Positions 9,288 to 17,526 of a DNA stretch of 64,000 bases are shown here, piece after piece. Under the pieces are notes generated by a model, which had not been told where the DNA came from, did no database searches, and saw only the letters and a list, made by a program, of their open reading frames with translations. Position 1 is the stretch's first letter, and each line of letters starts with the position of its first letter. Origin of the DNA: Larkinella rosea (GTDB lineage: Bacteria; Bacteroidota; Bacteroidia; Cytophagales; Spirosomataceae); NCBI RefSeq assembly GCF_003858635.1, contig NZ_RQJO01000007.1, positions 249,941 to 313,940 on the forward strand, in the 5' to 3' direction. Made by a program: the position numbers and the translations under genes.

Positions 9288-10366
9288 TCTTCGATGGCGG
9301 GTTCCTGCTGGCTCAGGCAGTGGAATGTGCCCAATCCCCAAACAATTTCCGTTGCGTCAATACCGACTACTTTGCGGGTTGGAAAACAACGTTCGAGAAG
9401 ATCGATTGCCGTCTGGTCTTTCGCACACCGGAATGTCGGTACAATAACCGAACCATTTGTAATGTAAAAATTGGCGTACGATGCGGGCAGACGCTGACCT
9501 TCGCTGATAACCGGGTCGGGCATGGGCAGTTCGATGATGTTGAGCTGCTTGCCGTTCACCAATCGCATGGCTTTTACCGCTTCATGAATCTCCTGAAGAA
9601 ACGGATAATTCTCGTCGTTGGGATTATTTTCGGTGGCGACCACCACCGTATCCTCGTTGACAAACCGCACGGTATCGTCGATGTGGCCGTCAGTGTCGTC
9701 ACCCACGATGCCTTCTTCCACCCACAAGACCTGCTGAACCCCGTAGTATTCACAAAGATAATGTTCGATTTGCGCCTGGGTCAGATGGGCATTACGGTTT
9801 TGATTCAACAGACACGCGCGGCTGGTCAAAACCGTCCCTTTTCCGTTGAATTCGACGGAACCGCCCTCCATCACAATCCCCGGATTGACGTATTGCAATT
9901 TCCGGTAATGCGCGATTTCGACCGGAATGAGCTGGTCGCGGTCGTAGGGCGGGTATTTGTTACCCCAGGCATTGTATTCCCAGTTGACAATGATTTTTTC
10001 TTTCGAAACCGGATTGATCAGGAAGGCCGGGCCGTGGTCGCGGCACCATGAATCGTTGGTCGGGTTAGGAAGCAGGGTTACCTTCGATAAATCGACACCG
10101 GCCACCAAAAGCCGCATTTTGGCCGTTTGAATAACGGTTTCGTTGTGGGCGTTGATGCAAACATGCTCGCTTTCGCTGATCGCCCGGATAAACTCGATAT
10201 AGGCCGGAAACATCAGCTCCTGCCGCTCATTGGACCACGACGCTTCGGTATGCGGCCAACTGAGCCAGGTTGCCACGTGCGGGTGCCATTCGGCCGGGAA
10301 GTAAAAACCGTTCTGAGCCGGAACGAAATGGGTGTTGGGTAGATGGTGCTGGGATTGTATATTCAT
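9284..10366 (-). CDS. aguA: Agmatine deiminase
   Basis: 360 aa, the normal length for the bacterial agmatine deiminase / Porphyromonas-type peptidylarginine deiminase family. It converts agmatine to N-carbamoylputrescine and ammonia. Active-site signatures are present: WCRDHGPAF (about 107-115), GDDTDGHID (catalytic His) and GLGTFHC near the end with nucleophile Cys about 350. The partner amidase for the next step is at 19164-20036, not adjacent. The gene is divergent from the LRR gene, with only 35 bp between the two starts. The downstream small gene overlaps its stop. Cytoplasmic. Polyamine biosynthesis is the expected role. Confidence 0.95.
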   Translation of the reverse strand: MNIQSQHHLPNTHFVPAQNGFYFPAEWHPHVATWLSWPHTEASWSNERQELMFPAYIEFIRAISESEHVCINAHNETVIQTAKMRLLVAGVDLSKVTLLPNPTNDSWCRDHGPAFLINPVSKEKIIVNWEYNAWGNKYPPYDRDQLIPVEIAHYRKLQYVNPGIVMEGGSVEFNGKGTVLTSRACLLNQNRNAHLTQAQIEHYLCEYYGVQQVLWVEEGIVGDDTDGHIDDTVRFVNEDTVVVATENNPNDENYPFLQEIHEAVKAMRLVNGKQLNIIELPMPDPVISEGQRLPASYANFYITNGSVIVPTFRCAKDQTAIDLLERCFPTRKVVGIDATEIVWGLGTFHCLSQQEPAIEE

Positions 10367-10401
10367 GCAATTTTTCGTTCACACCGCAAAAATACAAAAT
10401 T

Positions 10402-13400
10402 ATGTCGGCATCTGGGATGCGAATCTTGCTGATGATCGCTTTGTGCGGGCTGGTTTCACTGGCATCGGCACAGGAGAACGGGTTAACGGATGCGGAACTG
10501 GAGAGTCTGGTGATCTGGTATCCGCAGGAAAAGTCCTTTGCCGGACCTGGACTGGACCGCCCAAATTCGTATGTAGCACCAAACAGTTACGAAGATCTGG
10601 CGGAGTTGGTAGACCGAAAAGACAAAAACGCCCCCGTTCAGTCCCTGCGGGTAACAATTGAAGTTCTGAAGAAAGGAAATGTCAGTCGGCTCGCCGAATT
10701 GAAGGAATTGCGGGTTCTGAATCTGGAAGTCGACTCGCTGACGGCGAAATCCTCGCTCTGGCAGACGGTCAGCCAATTGAAACAATTGCAGCGATTGACG
10801 ATTCACCAGCGGTTTTTTGGTTCTAATTTTTTGCCATTTTCGCTTTCGCTCCCCAGTTCGCTGCAGCAATTGAAGGTGTTGGATCGACTGGATGTCATGA
10901 TCGCTTCCCACGAGAACGAACAGACATTTACAACGCTGGCCGGTATGCCCGCGCTGCGGAAGTTAACGGTTTGGGTGAACGGTAATCCGGCGGTTTTACC
11001 GACGGGCATTACGAAACTTCAGCAGATCACGTCACTCAGGGTACAGAATGGTCAATACCAGCTCCAAATTCCCCCAACTCTCGGCGAGCTCAAAAATCTT
11101 CGGGAACTGGATTTCAGTTACCAGCGGATCGATGCGAAAACCGACTGGTCGTTTCTCAGCCGACTGACGGACCTGGAGACGTTGCGGCTGGCCAATACCA
11201 ATCTGACGGTTTTGCCCGATCTCCGGAAATTAACCCGATTGGAAACGATTGATCTTCAGGGAAATCGGCAGCTGACTATTACCGAAGGCATATTCAGCGA
11301 ACTGAATACCCTGGAAAAAATAAACCTGGACAATTGCAATCTGCGCAAATTCCCGATGGCCCTGGTGCAGCTCGGAAGTTTGAAACAATTGACGATCAAC
11401 AACAATCCGTTGGGCGAATTGCCCCCACAAATCGGCTTACTGAAGCAACTCAACGTCCTGCAGGCCAATGGATGTCAGTTGAACAAACTACCCGAATCGA
11501 TGGATGAACTGGTCCGTTTGAAGTCATTGGGACTGTCGGGCAATCAACTGGACACGCTGAACTTTGATCTGGGCAAGCTTTCCGGCTTGGTTTCGCTGTC
11601 GATTTTCAATAATCAATTACGCTACTTACCGGCTTCGATCGGCCAGTTAGCCCGGCTGGATCAGTTGAATTTGTCGGGTAACAGGCTGGTACGTTTACCC
11701 GAATCAATGGGTGATTTGATTTACCTGACGAGTTTGTCACTTTCCATGAATCAACTGACGGAATTGCCGAAGAACATTGGCAAATTGGTCAAAATCAATC
11801 GTTTGGATGTAGGCCAGAATCAATTACAACGGATTCCCAACGAAATAGGTCAGCTCTGGCAACTGAGACAGCTCACGCTGAACGATAACAAATTGACACA
11901 ATTGCCGGAAGGTCTGGGTAAACTCGATTCGCTTCACGGGATCAATTTGCAAAAAAACCAGTTCACGGTTTTTCCCGAGGTATTGTTCCGGCTAAAGAAG
12001 TTGCTGGACCTCAATCTGAACGAGAATAAACTGAGCTCGATTCCGGCTGGCCTGGGCGCCCTTTCCAGGCTGAGAAACCTGACGATAACCCACAACCAAC
12101 TCCCAACGCTGCCCGCCGAGTTGGGAAAATTGACTCACCTTCACCATCTCATTCTGGACGGAAATCCGCTGGCGCAACTGCCCGAAACGATTGGGAATTG
12201 TCGGGAACTGGAACTGTTTTTTGCCCGCAATACAAAATTGACCGTATTGCCCGAAGGGATTACCCAACTGGCCAAATTGCAGATGATCGATCTTTCCGGC
12301 AATGAACTGACCATTTTACCCGCTTCGCTCGGAAATCTGGCCGAACTTCGGAACCTGCAACTGGGCCGGACCCGGTTGGTGACGCTTCCGGAATCCATCG
12401 GTCGGTTGACGCGGCTGACCAATTTGCAGGTTGGCGAAATGGAAGAAGACACACCCAAAGAAAATTCTGGATTGCGCCAGTTGCCGGACAGTATCGTGTA
12501 TTGTCGGGAACTCAACAGTTTGCAGTTGATGAACCAGCCGAGTCTGGATGGGGAAGATGTATTTACGAAAATCAGTAGACTTCCGAAGCTGCGGAATCTG
12601 ACGCTGTTTCACTGCAACATCGATCGTATTCCCTCCGTTGACTGGAAGAGCCTCCAACTGCACCAACTTTCGCTCATGCGAAACCGGCTGTCGGAACTGC
12701 CTGTCGAATTACTGGAAGCTCCTCAACTGAATCAGATTTCCCTGTACGACAATCTGTTGCCGCAACCGCTCAATACCAATTTTAGCAGCAAAGATGCGCT
12801 CCGGCTGGCGTTCAGCGAAGCCGGTCTGTTGCCACTGGAAAAAATTGCCAAACCCAACCGGAACGTCGCCAACGCGTTTGTTCAGGCGGCTTTTCAGAAA
12901 GCGCGGGAACGCAACTGGTCCGGGGCGTTTGTTGACCTGGAGAAAGCCATTGAATATGGTTCCGATACGATGCGGATTGTAACATATGCCCAGCGGGCCG
13001 ATATGCACACATTCCGGCAAGAATATCCGGAGGCCATTGCGGATTACGATCAGAGTATTCGTCTGTCCAGCCAGTTGAGCAAAGGAGTGCCCGAGCAAGC
13101 CCTTCAGAAACAGCAATTTGAACAACCAGCGGTGTTGGCGTTGCGGGGCCGGGCAAACGCGAAAGCCAAACTGGGTCAGATCGATGCTGCCAGCGCTGAT
13201 ATTGAACTGGCGCTACGAAAACTGAACTCGTTTAAAGGCGATCCGCAATTAACCAGCAATTTGTTGACCGAACAGGGACGGTACTTTACGTTATCAAATA
13301 AGCTCAGGGAAGCGAGTCTGAGCTACCGAAAAGCCATTGAAGAATACGAAAAACTTCCTTACGCCAACCCGGGCAGTAAATTAACGATTGTTGAACTTCA

Positions 13401-13713
13401 CCTGATCGTAGGACAGCCCGATCAGGCCCGGATGGCCTTGCAGCGAATCGATAAACGGGAGCTAACCGGCGGTTTTGCCATTCTGGAGCGGTACCTGGAA
13501 AACAGTATTCAGATCTTGAAAAGCGAAAAACCGGATGCGGAAATTCTAAAAGATCTAACCACTTTTCTGGCAAGTCACAACGAGCGGATTTTCGGCTGGA
13601 GCTTCGAACTCTACGAAAACTGGTTGTCGCGCTCGGGCTTGCCAACGGAAAAGCAGACGGTTTTGCGGCAATTGACCCAGCTCACCAAAGAGCGACTTCC
13701 GAAAATGGATTAA
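10402..13713 (+). CDS. Large exported leucine-rich-repeat protein with C-terminal TPR-like region
   Basis: About 1103 aa from ATG 10402; an in-frame ATG at 10417 is an equally good start. The signal peptide ends LASAQ. Residues about 95-790 hold some 25-30 LRRs of about 23 residues with the plant-like/bacterial consensus LxxLPxxIGxLxxLxxLxLxxNxL (for example NKLTQLPEGLGKLDSLHGIN). Residues about 823-985 are helical and TPR-like (FVQAAFQKARERNWSGAF, ALRGRANAKAKLGQID). The signal peptide without a membrane helix suggests a periplasmic or surface protein-binding scaffold. It is divergent from aguA, and its stop abuts the stop of the next minus-strand gene with no gap. No catalytic domain is visible. 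Confidence 0.9.
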   Translation: MSASGMRILLMIALCGLVSLASAQENGLTDAELESLVIWYPQEKSFAGPGLDRPNSYVAPNSYEDLAELVDRKDKNAPVQSLRVTIEVLKKGNVSRLAELKELRVLNLEVDSLTAKSSLWQTVSQLKQLQRLTIHQRFFGSNFLPFSLSLPSSLQQLKVLDRLDVMIASHENEQTFTTLAGMPALRKLTVWVNGNPAVLPTGITKLQQITSLRVQNGQYQLQIPPTLGELKNLRELDFSYQRIDAKTDWSFLSRLTDLETLRLANTNLTVLPDLRKLTRLETIDLQGNRQLTITEGIFSELNTLEKINLDNCNLRKFPMALVQLGSLKQLTINNNPLGELPPQIGLLKQLNVLQANGCQLNKLPESMDELVRLKSLGLSGNQLDTLNFDLGKLSGLVSLSIFNNQLRYLPASIGQLARLDQLNLSGNRLVRLPESMGDLIYLTSLSLSMNQLTELPKNIGKLVKINRLDVGQNQLQRIPNEIGQLWQLRQLTLNDNKLTQLPEGLGKLDSLHGINLQKNQFTVFPEVLFRLKKLLDLNLNENKLSSIPAGLGALSRLRNLTITHNQLPTLPAELGKLTHLHHLILDGNPLAQLPETIGNCRELELFFARNTKLTVLPEGITQLAKLQMIDLSGNELTILPASLGNLAELRNLQLGRTRLVTLPESIGRLTRLTNLQVGEMEEDTPKENSGLRQLPDSIVYCRELNSLQLMNQPSLDGEDVFTKISRLPKLRNLTLFHCNIDRIPSVDWKSLQLHQLSLMRNRLSELPVELLEAPQLNQISLYDNLLPQPLNTNFSSKDALRLAFSEAGLLPLEKIAKPNRNVANAFVQAAFQKARERNWSGAFVDLEKAIEYGSDTMRIVTYAQRADMHTFRQEYPEAIADYDQSIRLSSQLSKGVPEQALQKQQFEQPAVLALRGRANAKAKLGQIDAASADIELALRKLNSFKGDPQLTSNLLTEQGRYFTLSNKLREASLSYRKAIEEYEKLPYANPGSKLTIVELHLIVGQPDQARMALQRIDKRELTGGFAILERYLENSIQILKSEKPDAEILKDLTTFLASHNERIFGWSFELYENWLSRSGLPTEKQTVLRQLTQLTKERLPKMD

Positions 13714-14217
13714 TTAGAAGAGTTTGCTCCACGCAAACCGGATGACCAGCAGCAGGCCGACAAATCCGACCACGATATAAATGAAAGGAATGTAGGTGAC
13801 GGCGTAAATCCGGGTTCGGTCGATGAACCAGAGGAGGCCGATGACGGCACCGATGAGGGTCATGAAACCCGATAGTTTGCCAAAACCGGGGATGTAGTTG
13901 AACGGCAGCTTGCGTTTAATGAGCATCAGCGTAGCCGCCATCGTTACGATGGGCAATACCTGCGTAATCAGGTTCATTTGCCAGATGCTTTGCCGCTCGA
14001 ACAGAAACAGATAGATGTTGAGGGTAAAGGCAAAAATGCCGGGAATGCAGGCCAGATACACCAGCGTCGCGTACACGAACCGCCACCGCCAGATCTCTTC
14101 GGCAGTTGCGCCCGACCACATATTGACGACAAAGGCCAGCGCCGGAATCGATAATAGAAAAACCGCCAGCAGCGCCGGGTTGGAAGAAACCGCGTTGAAG
14201 AAGTCCTGTAGCGTCAT
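13714..14217 (-). CDS. Hypothetical multi-helix membrane protein
   Basis: 167 aa, mostly hydrophobic. Helices lie at about residues 13-33, 45-70, 82-100, 113-130 and 138-160. Charged and aromatic residues (WRWRF, FERQ, RRK-type turns) mark the loops. I do not recognise the family. It is the last gene of a four-gene minus-strand group (17340 to 13714) with a Ppx/GppA-like protein and two coiled-coil proteins, which suggests a membrane subunit of the same assembly. Its start lies 9 bp from an inverted-repeat element that fills the gap to the previous gene. Its stop codon directly abuts the stop of the convergent LRR gene. Confidence 0.75.
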   Translation of the reverse strand: MTLQDFFNAVSSNPALLAVFLLSIPALAFVVNMWSGATAEEIWRWRFVYATLVYLACIPGIFAFTLNIYLFLFERQSIWQMNLITQVLPIVTMAATLMLIKRKLPFNYIPGFGKLSGFMTLIGAVIGLLWFIDRTRIYAVTYIPFIYIVVGFVGLLLVIRFAWSKLF

Positions 14218-14226
14218 GAGTGAAAA

Positions 14227-14326
14227 GTTGTTTCGCGGAGTTGAGCGGAGTTAAAAAGAGTTAAGCAGAGTGAAATAAATACCTTCGCTTAACTCCTTTT
14301 AACTCCGCTCAACTCCGCGAAATAAC
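14227..14326. repeat. Inverted-repeat element, cgcggagttgagcggagtt family, copy 1
   Basis: Two arms of about 44 bp differ at only a few positions when one is reverse-complemented. Each is built from units of the type gcggagtt / gagttaa, and the tips are tttcgcggagttgagcggag. It fills the 113 bp gap between the Ppx-like gene (stop 14331) and the membrane protein gene (start 14217). Close relatives lie at 44367-44454 and 54239-54339. Confidence 0.85.
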
Positions 14327-14330
14327 TTCT

Positions 14331-15368
14331 TTATAAAGTCAGCAGATAACCGATGGTGAAGTTGGCATCCCAGTCGAAGACGAAGGTATCGCAGTTGGTG
14401 CCGTCGGCGATGGCTTTGTAAATGTTGACCCCGGCTTTGGTTTTGGCTTCTGTCGATTTGTAAGCCGAAGGCGCATTCAAAACCGTGTAACGCTCTTTGT
14501 CTTTCCGAACTTCTTTCGCCAGTTCAAACGGCACCCCGCCGATGATGAAGGCGGTTTTGCGGTTTCCGGACGGAATTTTTTCGGCCAGGGCTTTCACCTC
14601 GTTGTACACTTTGGCATCGTCGTCACCGTTCTGGAAATACTTGGCACCGGGGCCTTCCAGAGCCGTGGTTTTTCCGCCATCTTTCCATGAAATCTTGGTG
14701 TTACCGGAGCCGATATCAACGACGAAACCGGAGCTTTCAAAGTCTTTCGGCAGCACCGATCGGAGTGCCAGGCGACCTTCCTGTTCGGCAGTAACCGTAT
14801 TGACTACGTAATTGAGCGACTTCAGTGCCTTGATAATTTTCTGCGTATTGTCGGCTTTCACGGCTCCCGAGCTGACCACAAAGTGGATGTCCCGCCCGGC
14901 GACACCGAAGTTCAGCATCCCGGAAATGTATTTCTTCAAACCTTCGCGAACGTCCTGATCGGTGGCCATGTTTTCCAGCACCAGACTGTTGCCAAATTCG
15001 GCTTTCTCCAGTTTCCAGGCTTTCTGGCTATCGACGGTGATAATGAACGAGTTAAAGCCACTCGCGCCCAGTTCAACAACGCCTTTTAGTTTGCCGTTTT
15101 GCGGGGCAGGTGGGGTGTAGCTGAACGTTGGCCGGGAACCTGCATTGTCAGTCGCTTCGGTATCCGTTGCAGTTTTTGAAGATTCTTCGTCTTTCGATTC
15201 ACCCTCTGCCGCCGGCATCGAGGGCGAGTCAGACGCTTGTTCCGTGGGTTGTTTCGATGTAAACTTTTTCAGCAGATCAACTCCGCCGATGTATTTAACA
15301 CCAAAGTAAATACCGGCCAAAATCAGAGCCGTGATGAGGAGCCTTCCGGCTACGGTTAAGCGTTGCAT
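14331..15368 (-). CDS. Membrane-anchored Ppx/GppA-like (ASKHA-fold) protein
   Basis: 345 aa. One N-terminal helix (about residues 8-26) is followed by a polar Ser/Glu/Thr linker (38-90) and then an ASKHA-type domain. Phosphate-binding loops VVELGASGFNSFII (about 97-110) and VVDIGSGNTKISW (about 216-228) match the two loops of exopolyphosphatase/GppA. TAEQEGRLAL (about 193-202) corresponds to the EEEARL-type catalytic-Glu region. FIIGGVPFEL (about 274-283) fits the adenosine-side glycine motif. The domain is shorter than in true Ppx and lacks the C-terminal HD-like part. The first loop is unusual, with Glu in place of the usual Asp. Activity (nucleotide or polyphosphate binding) is inferred. 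Grouped with coiled-coil membrane proteins at 15479 and 16615. Confidence 0.75.
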   Translation of the reverse strand: MQRLTVAGRLLITALILAGIYFGVKYIGGVDLLKKFTSKQPTEQASDSPSMPAAEGESKDEESSKTATDTEATDNAGSRPTFSYTPPAPQNGKLKGVVELGASGFNSFIITVDSQKAWKLEKAEFGNSLVLENMATDQDVREGLKKYISGMLNFGVAGRDIHFVVSSGAVKADNTQKIIKALKSLNYVVNTVTAEQEGRLALRSVLPKDFESSGFVVDIGSGNTKISWKDGGKTTALEGPGAKYFQNGDDDAKVYNEVKALAEKIPSGNRKTAFIIGGVPFELAKEVRKDKERYTVLNAPSAYKSTEAKTKAGVNIYKAIADGTNCDTFVFDWDANFTIGYLLTL

Positions 15369-15373
15369 GAATT

Positions 15374-15470
15374 AAATGGTTAGATGGTTAATATGGTTAG
15401 ATGGTTAACTAATGGTTGAATGGTAGCATAGCGGTTTTGTAACCAGTGAGCCATCAAACCATTCAACCAT
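15374..15470. repeat. Short-period repeat and hairpin (atggttgaatgg family)
   Basis: A tandem run of about 8-9 bp units (atggttag, atggttaat) from 15374 leads into the arm atggttgaatggt (15412-15424). This is exactly complementary to accattcaaccat (15458-15470). It fills the gap between the coiled-coil membrane gene (stop 15479) and the Ppx-like gene (start 15368). Confidence 0.65.
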
Positions 15471-15478
15471 CAAATTCA

Positions 15479-16504
15479 TTAGTCCAGCAGACTCCGATAC
15501 CCTTCGTCTTTCGGCGGATTAATCGGGCGGGCGACGGGTGGGGCGGGGGGAGCGTCGTCCAGTTTGATGATTTTAAATTCGCCGTGGTTGTAAGCTTCCA
15601 GCAGGGCCTGGCCTTTGTCCGACAAAATACCGTTCTGGATATCGACCGAGTTGATGAAGTCCATCGACATATCCATCGCGCGTTTCATTTCGCCCAACTT
15701 CTTGCTCATGTCGTCCTGGATGTATTCCATCGACTCATCGAAGTAAAACTTCTTGTCGGGATCGCCTTTGAAAATGCTGATGGCGGTACGGAGTGCGTTG
15801 GAGCTTTCCTTGACAATCTGATACTCAGCCTCTTTCAGTTTTACCTTGATCTCGGTTTCCTTGATGATGTAGTCGGCGCTTTTGTTTACCTTCTCCATGA
15901 ATTCCAGCACCGTCCGCATGTTGCGCTGAAGTGGCTGCAATTTTTCGTTCATCTCCTGCAAACCGGCGCCTTCGATGGTCGCCAGCTGAGCCGCTTCCCG
16001 CATGCCCGGCCGATCGGACATGTTGTTGGCTTTGTTGGCTTCGGCAAATTTCTGCTTGATGACGTCGTTATTTTCGGCAATTTTCCGGTTCAGTTTCACC
16101 AGCTGACCCGCCAGCGTATCGATCTGTCCCTGCATGCTGCGCCGTTTGTCTTTCAGGTCGTTGACGTAAATCTTCATGATCGCAATCGGGTCGAGCTGGA
16201 TGACCAGACCGGTCAGTTTCCGCATCAACGTTTTGTATAGGAAGAAAACCGCCGTGCGTACATCTTTGCTGGTAAACAGGAAGATCAGGAAGCCCAGAAC
16301 GGCGAGCAAACCCGCCAGATAGAGCGTATTTTCGGTCACCTTGATCAGAAATTCGACGATCCGGTTAAAGTATACCAATCCCATTGCACCCAGCGCGGCC
16401 AGAAAAAACAGACCGGTGATGCCTTCCGGGCGGCTCCAGAACGACCGCTTGTCGCCGTCTTCGGTTCGGCCACCCACTTGTGAAAAATCAGGAGTTGATG
16501 CCAT
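15479..16504 (-). CDS. Membrane-anchored coiled-coil protein
   Basis: 341 aa with no recognised family. Two hydrophobic segments (about residues 30-46 and 58-80: ITGLFFLAALGAMGLVYF, LYLAGLLAVLGFLIFLF) are followed by a long, highly charged helical region (about 105-300) with heptad character. The tail is Pro-rich (PPAPPVARPINPPKDEGY). The layout of a short membrane hairpin plus a long cytoplasmic coiled coil recalls PspA/TelA-like stress proteins, but I see no diagnostic motif. It lies between the 241 aa coiled-coil gene and the Ppx-like gene on the same strand, so they may work as one membrane-associated complex. Confidence 0.75.
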   Translation of the reverse strand: MASTPDFSQVGGRTEDGDKRSFWSRPEGITGLFFLAALGAMGLVYFNRIVEFLIKVTENTLYLAGLLAVLGFLIFLFTSKDVRTAVFFLYKTLMRKLTGLVIQLDPIAIMKIYVNDLKDKRRSMQGQIDTLAGQLVKLNRKIAENNDVIKQKFAEANKANNMSDRPGMREAAQLATIEGAGLQEMNEKLQPLQRNMRTVLEFMEKVNKSADYIIKETEIKVKLKEAEYQIVKESSNALRTAISIFKGDPDKKFYFDESMEYIQDDMSKKLGEMKRAMDMSMDFINSVDIQNGILSDKGQALLEAYNHGEFKIIKLDDAPPAPPVARPINPPKDEGYRSLLD

Positions 16505-16614
16505 TTGTTTCGTTTAAGGTTTATTGTTTAACGTGGTCGGTATACGGTTTTCAGTTGGCTGACGCATTCGTTTTTAGCAAGTGTCGGTTTACCGAAAACA
16601 GAAAACCGTATACC

Positions 16615-17340
16615 TCATTTTATATATTCCCCCAGCTTCAGCAAATCCCGCTTGATCTGGCCGACAAAAACCGCCAGCGTCGCTTCGTAATTGCTTTTAC
16701 TTTGGGTAATCTTCTGACGCTGGTCAGTTAACTCCCCGCCGATTTTAGCCAGTCGTTCGGCATTGGCGTCCATTTTGCGCTGAAGCTCCAGAATCTGTCT
16801 GGCGAGCTGTTCATTCTCCGATTGCAGTTGTTTCTGCTCGTTGGATAAACCACCCACTTTTTCGGTCAGCGCTTCCTCAACGGTTTTCGAAAACGCCTGC
16901 TGGTCGTTGTTCAGCGCGGTCAGATACTGATTGGCCGAACTGACCAGCGCGGCCACATCTGCCGAACCACCCATTGCCTTGTAACTCGCCCAGGCCGCCT
17001 GATACTGCTGATCTTCACTCAAATTGAGGTTCGACAAGTTTTTCAGCGTTTCCCGAAATTCAAAATAATCCGGCCCGGGTGGATTATTCTTATGCAAAAC
17101 GGATGCAAAATGATCAACAAACTTGGTGTCGACGGTGCCTTCCGGTTGAGGTGTTGAAACCGTCGATGCGGAAACCACCGGCGCCGGGTTTGACGGAGAG
17201 GATGGAATCGGTGCGGTATTCCCCTGATTCTGAGGAATAACCGGTGCGGTTTTGCCGGATGTCGGCTCGTCTTTGATAAAGAGATTCAGGAGTTTTTTTC
17301 CGAAGCCCTCCAGCCCGGAACTCGTTTCTTGTTCTGCCAT
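16615..17340 (-). CDS. Hypothetical cytoplasmic coiled-coil protein
   Basis: 241 aa without signal peptide or membrane helix. The N-terminal segment (EGFGKKLLNLFIKDEP) is followed by a low-complexity Pro/Ser/Thr/Val linker (about 30-68). A compact helical domain (about 72-140: FVDHFASVLHKNNPPGPDYFEF) and a coiled coil (about 150-225: NEQKQLQSENEQLARQILEL) follow. The linker-plus-helical layout suggests a scaffold or adaptor. It is the first gene of the four-gene group ending at 13714; upstream there is a 186 bp gap (17341-17526) in which I found nothing definite. Function unknown. Confidence 0.75.
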   Translation of the reverse strand: MAEQETSSGLEGFGKKLLNLFIKDEPTSGKTAPVIPQNQGNTAPIPSSPSNPAPVVSASTVSTPQPEGTVDTKFVDHFASVLHKNNPPGPDYFEFRETLKNLSNLNLSEDQQYQAAWASYKAMGGSADVAALVSSANQYLTALNNDQQAFSKTVEEALTEKVGGLSNEQKQLQSENEQLARQILELQRKMDANAERLAKIGGELTDQRQKITQSKSNYEATLAVFVGQIKRDLLKLGEYIK

Positions 17341-17526
17341 CTTGTTTTAGGTTAAAAACGTTTCGCTCTTGCGGATGAAAGACGGAACAATATTAGAAGG
17401 ACGCAAGATGATAAAATAACCGTTTTAAGCCAAACGGTTCACTTATGGCCTGTAAGGAAAAAAACAGGGCCGAATTATCTGTCAATACATATTTCTCCGG
17501 TTTTTAAGGCGGGGAAACAGGTGACC

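Noticed and set aside
10402-13713. LRR run as a tandem DNA repeat or CRISPR-like array
   Set aside because: The periodicity is at protein level (about 69 bp) with divergent codons, inside one intact frame. It is an LRR protein, not a DNA array.
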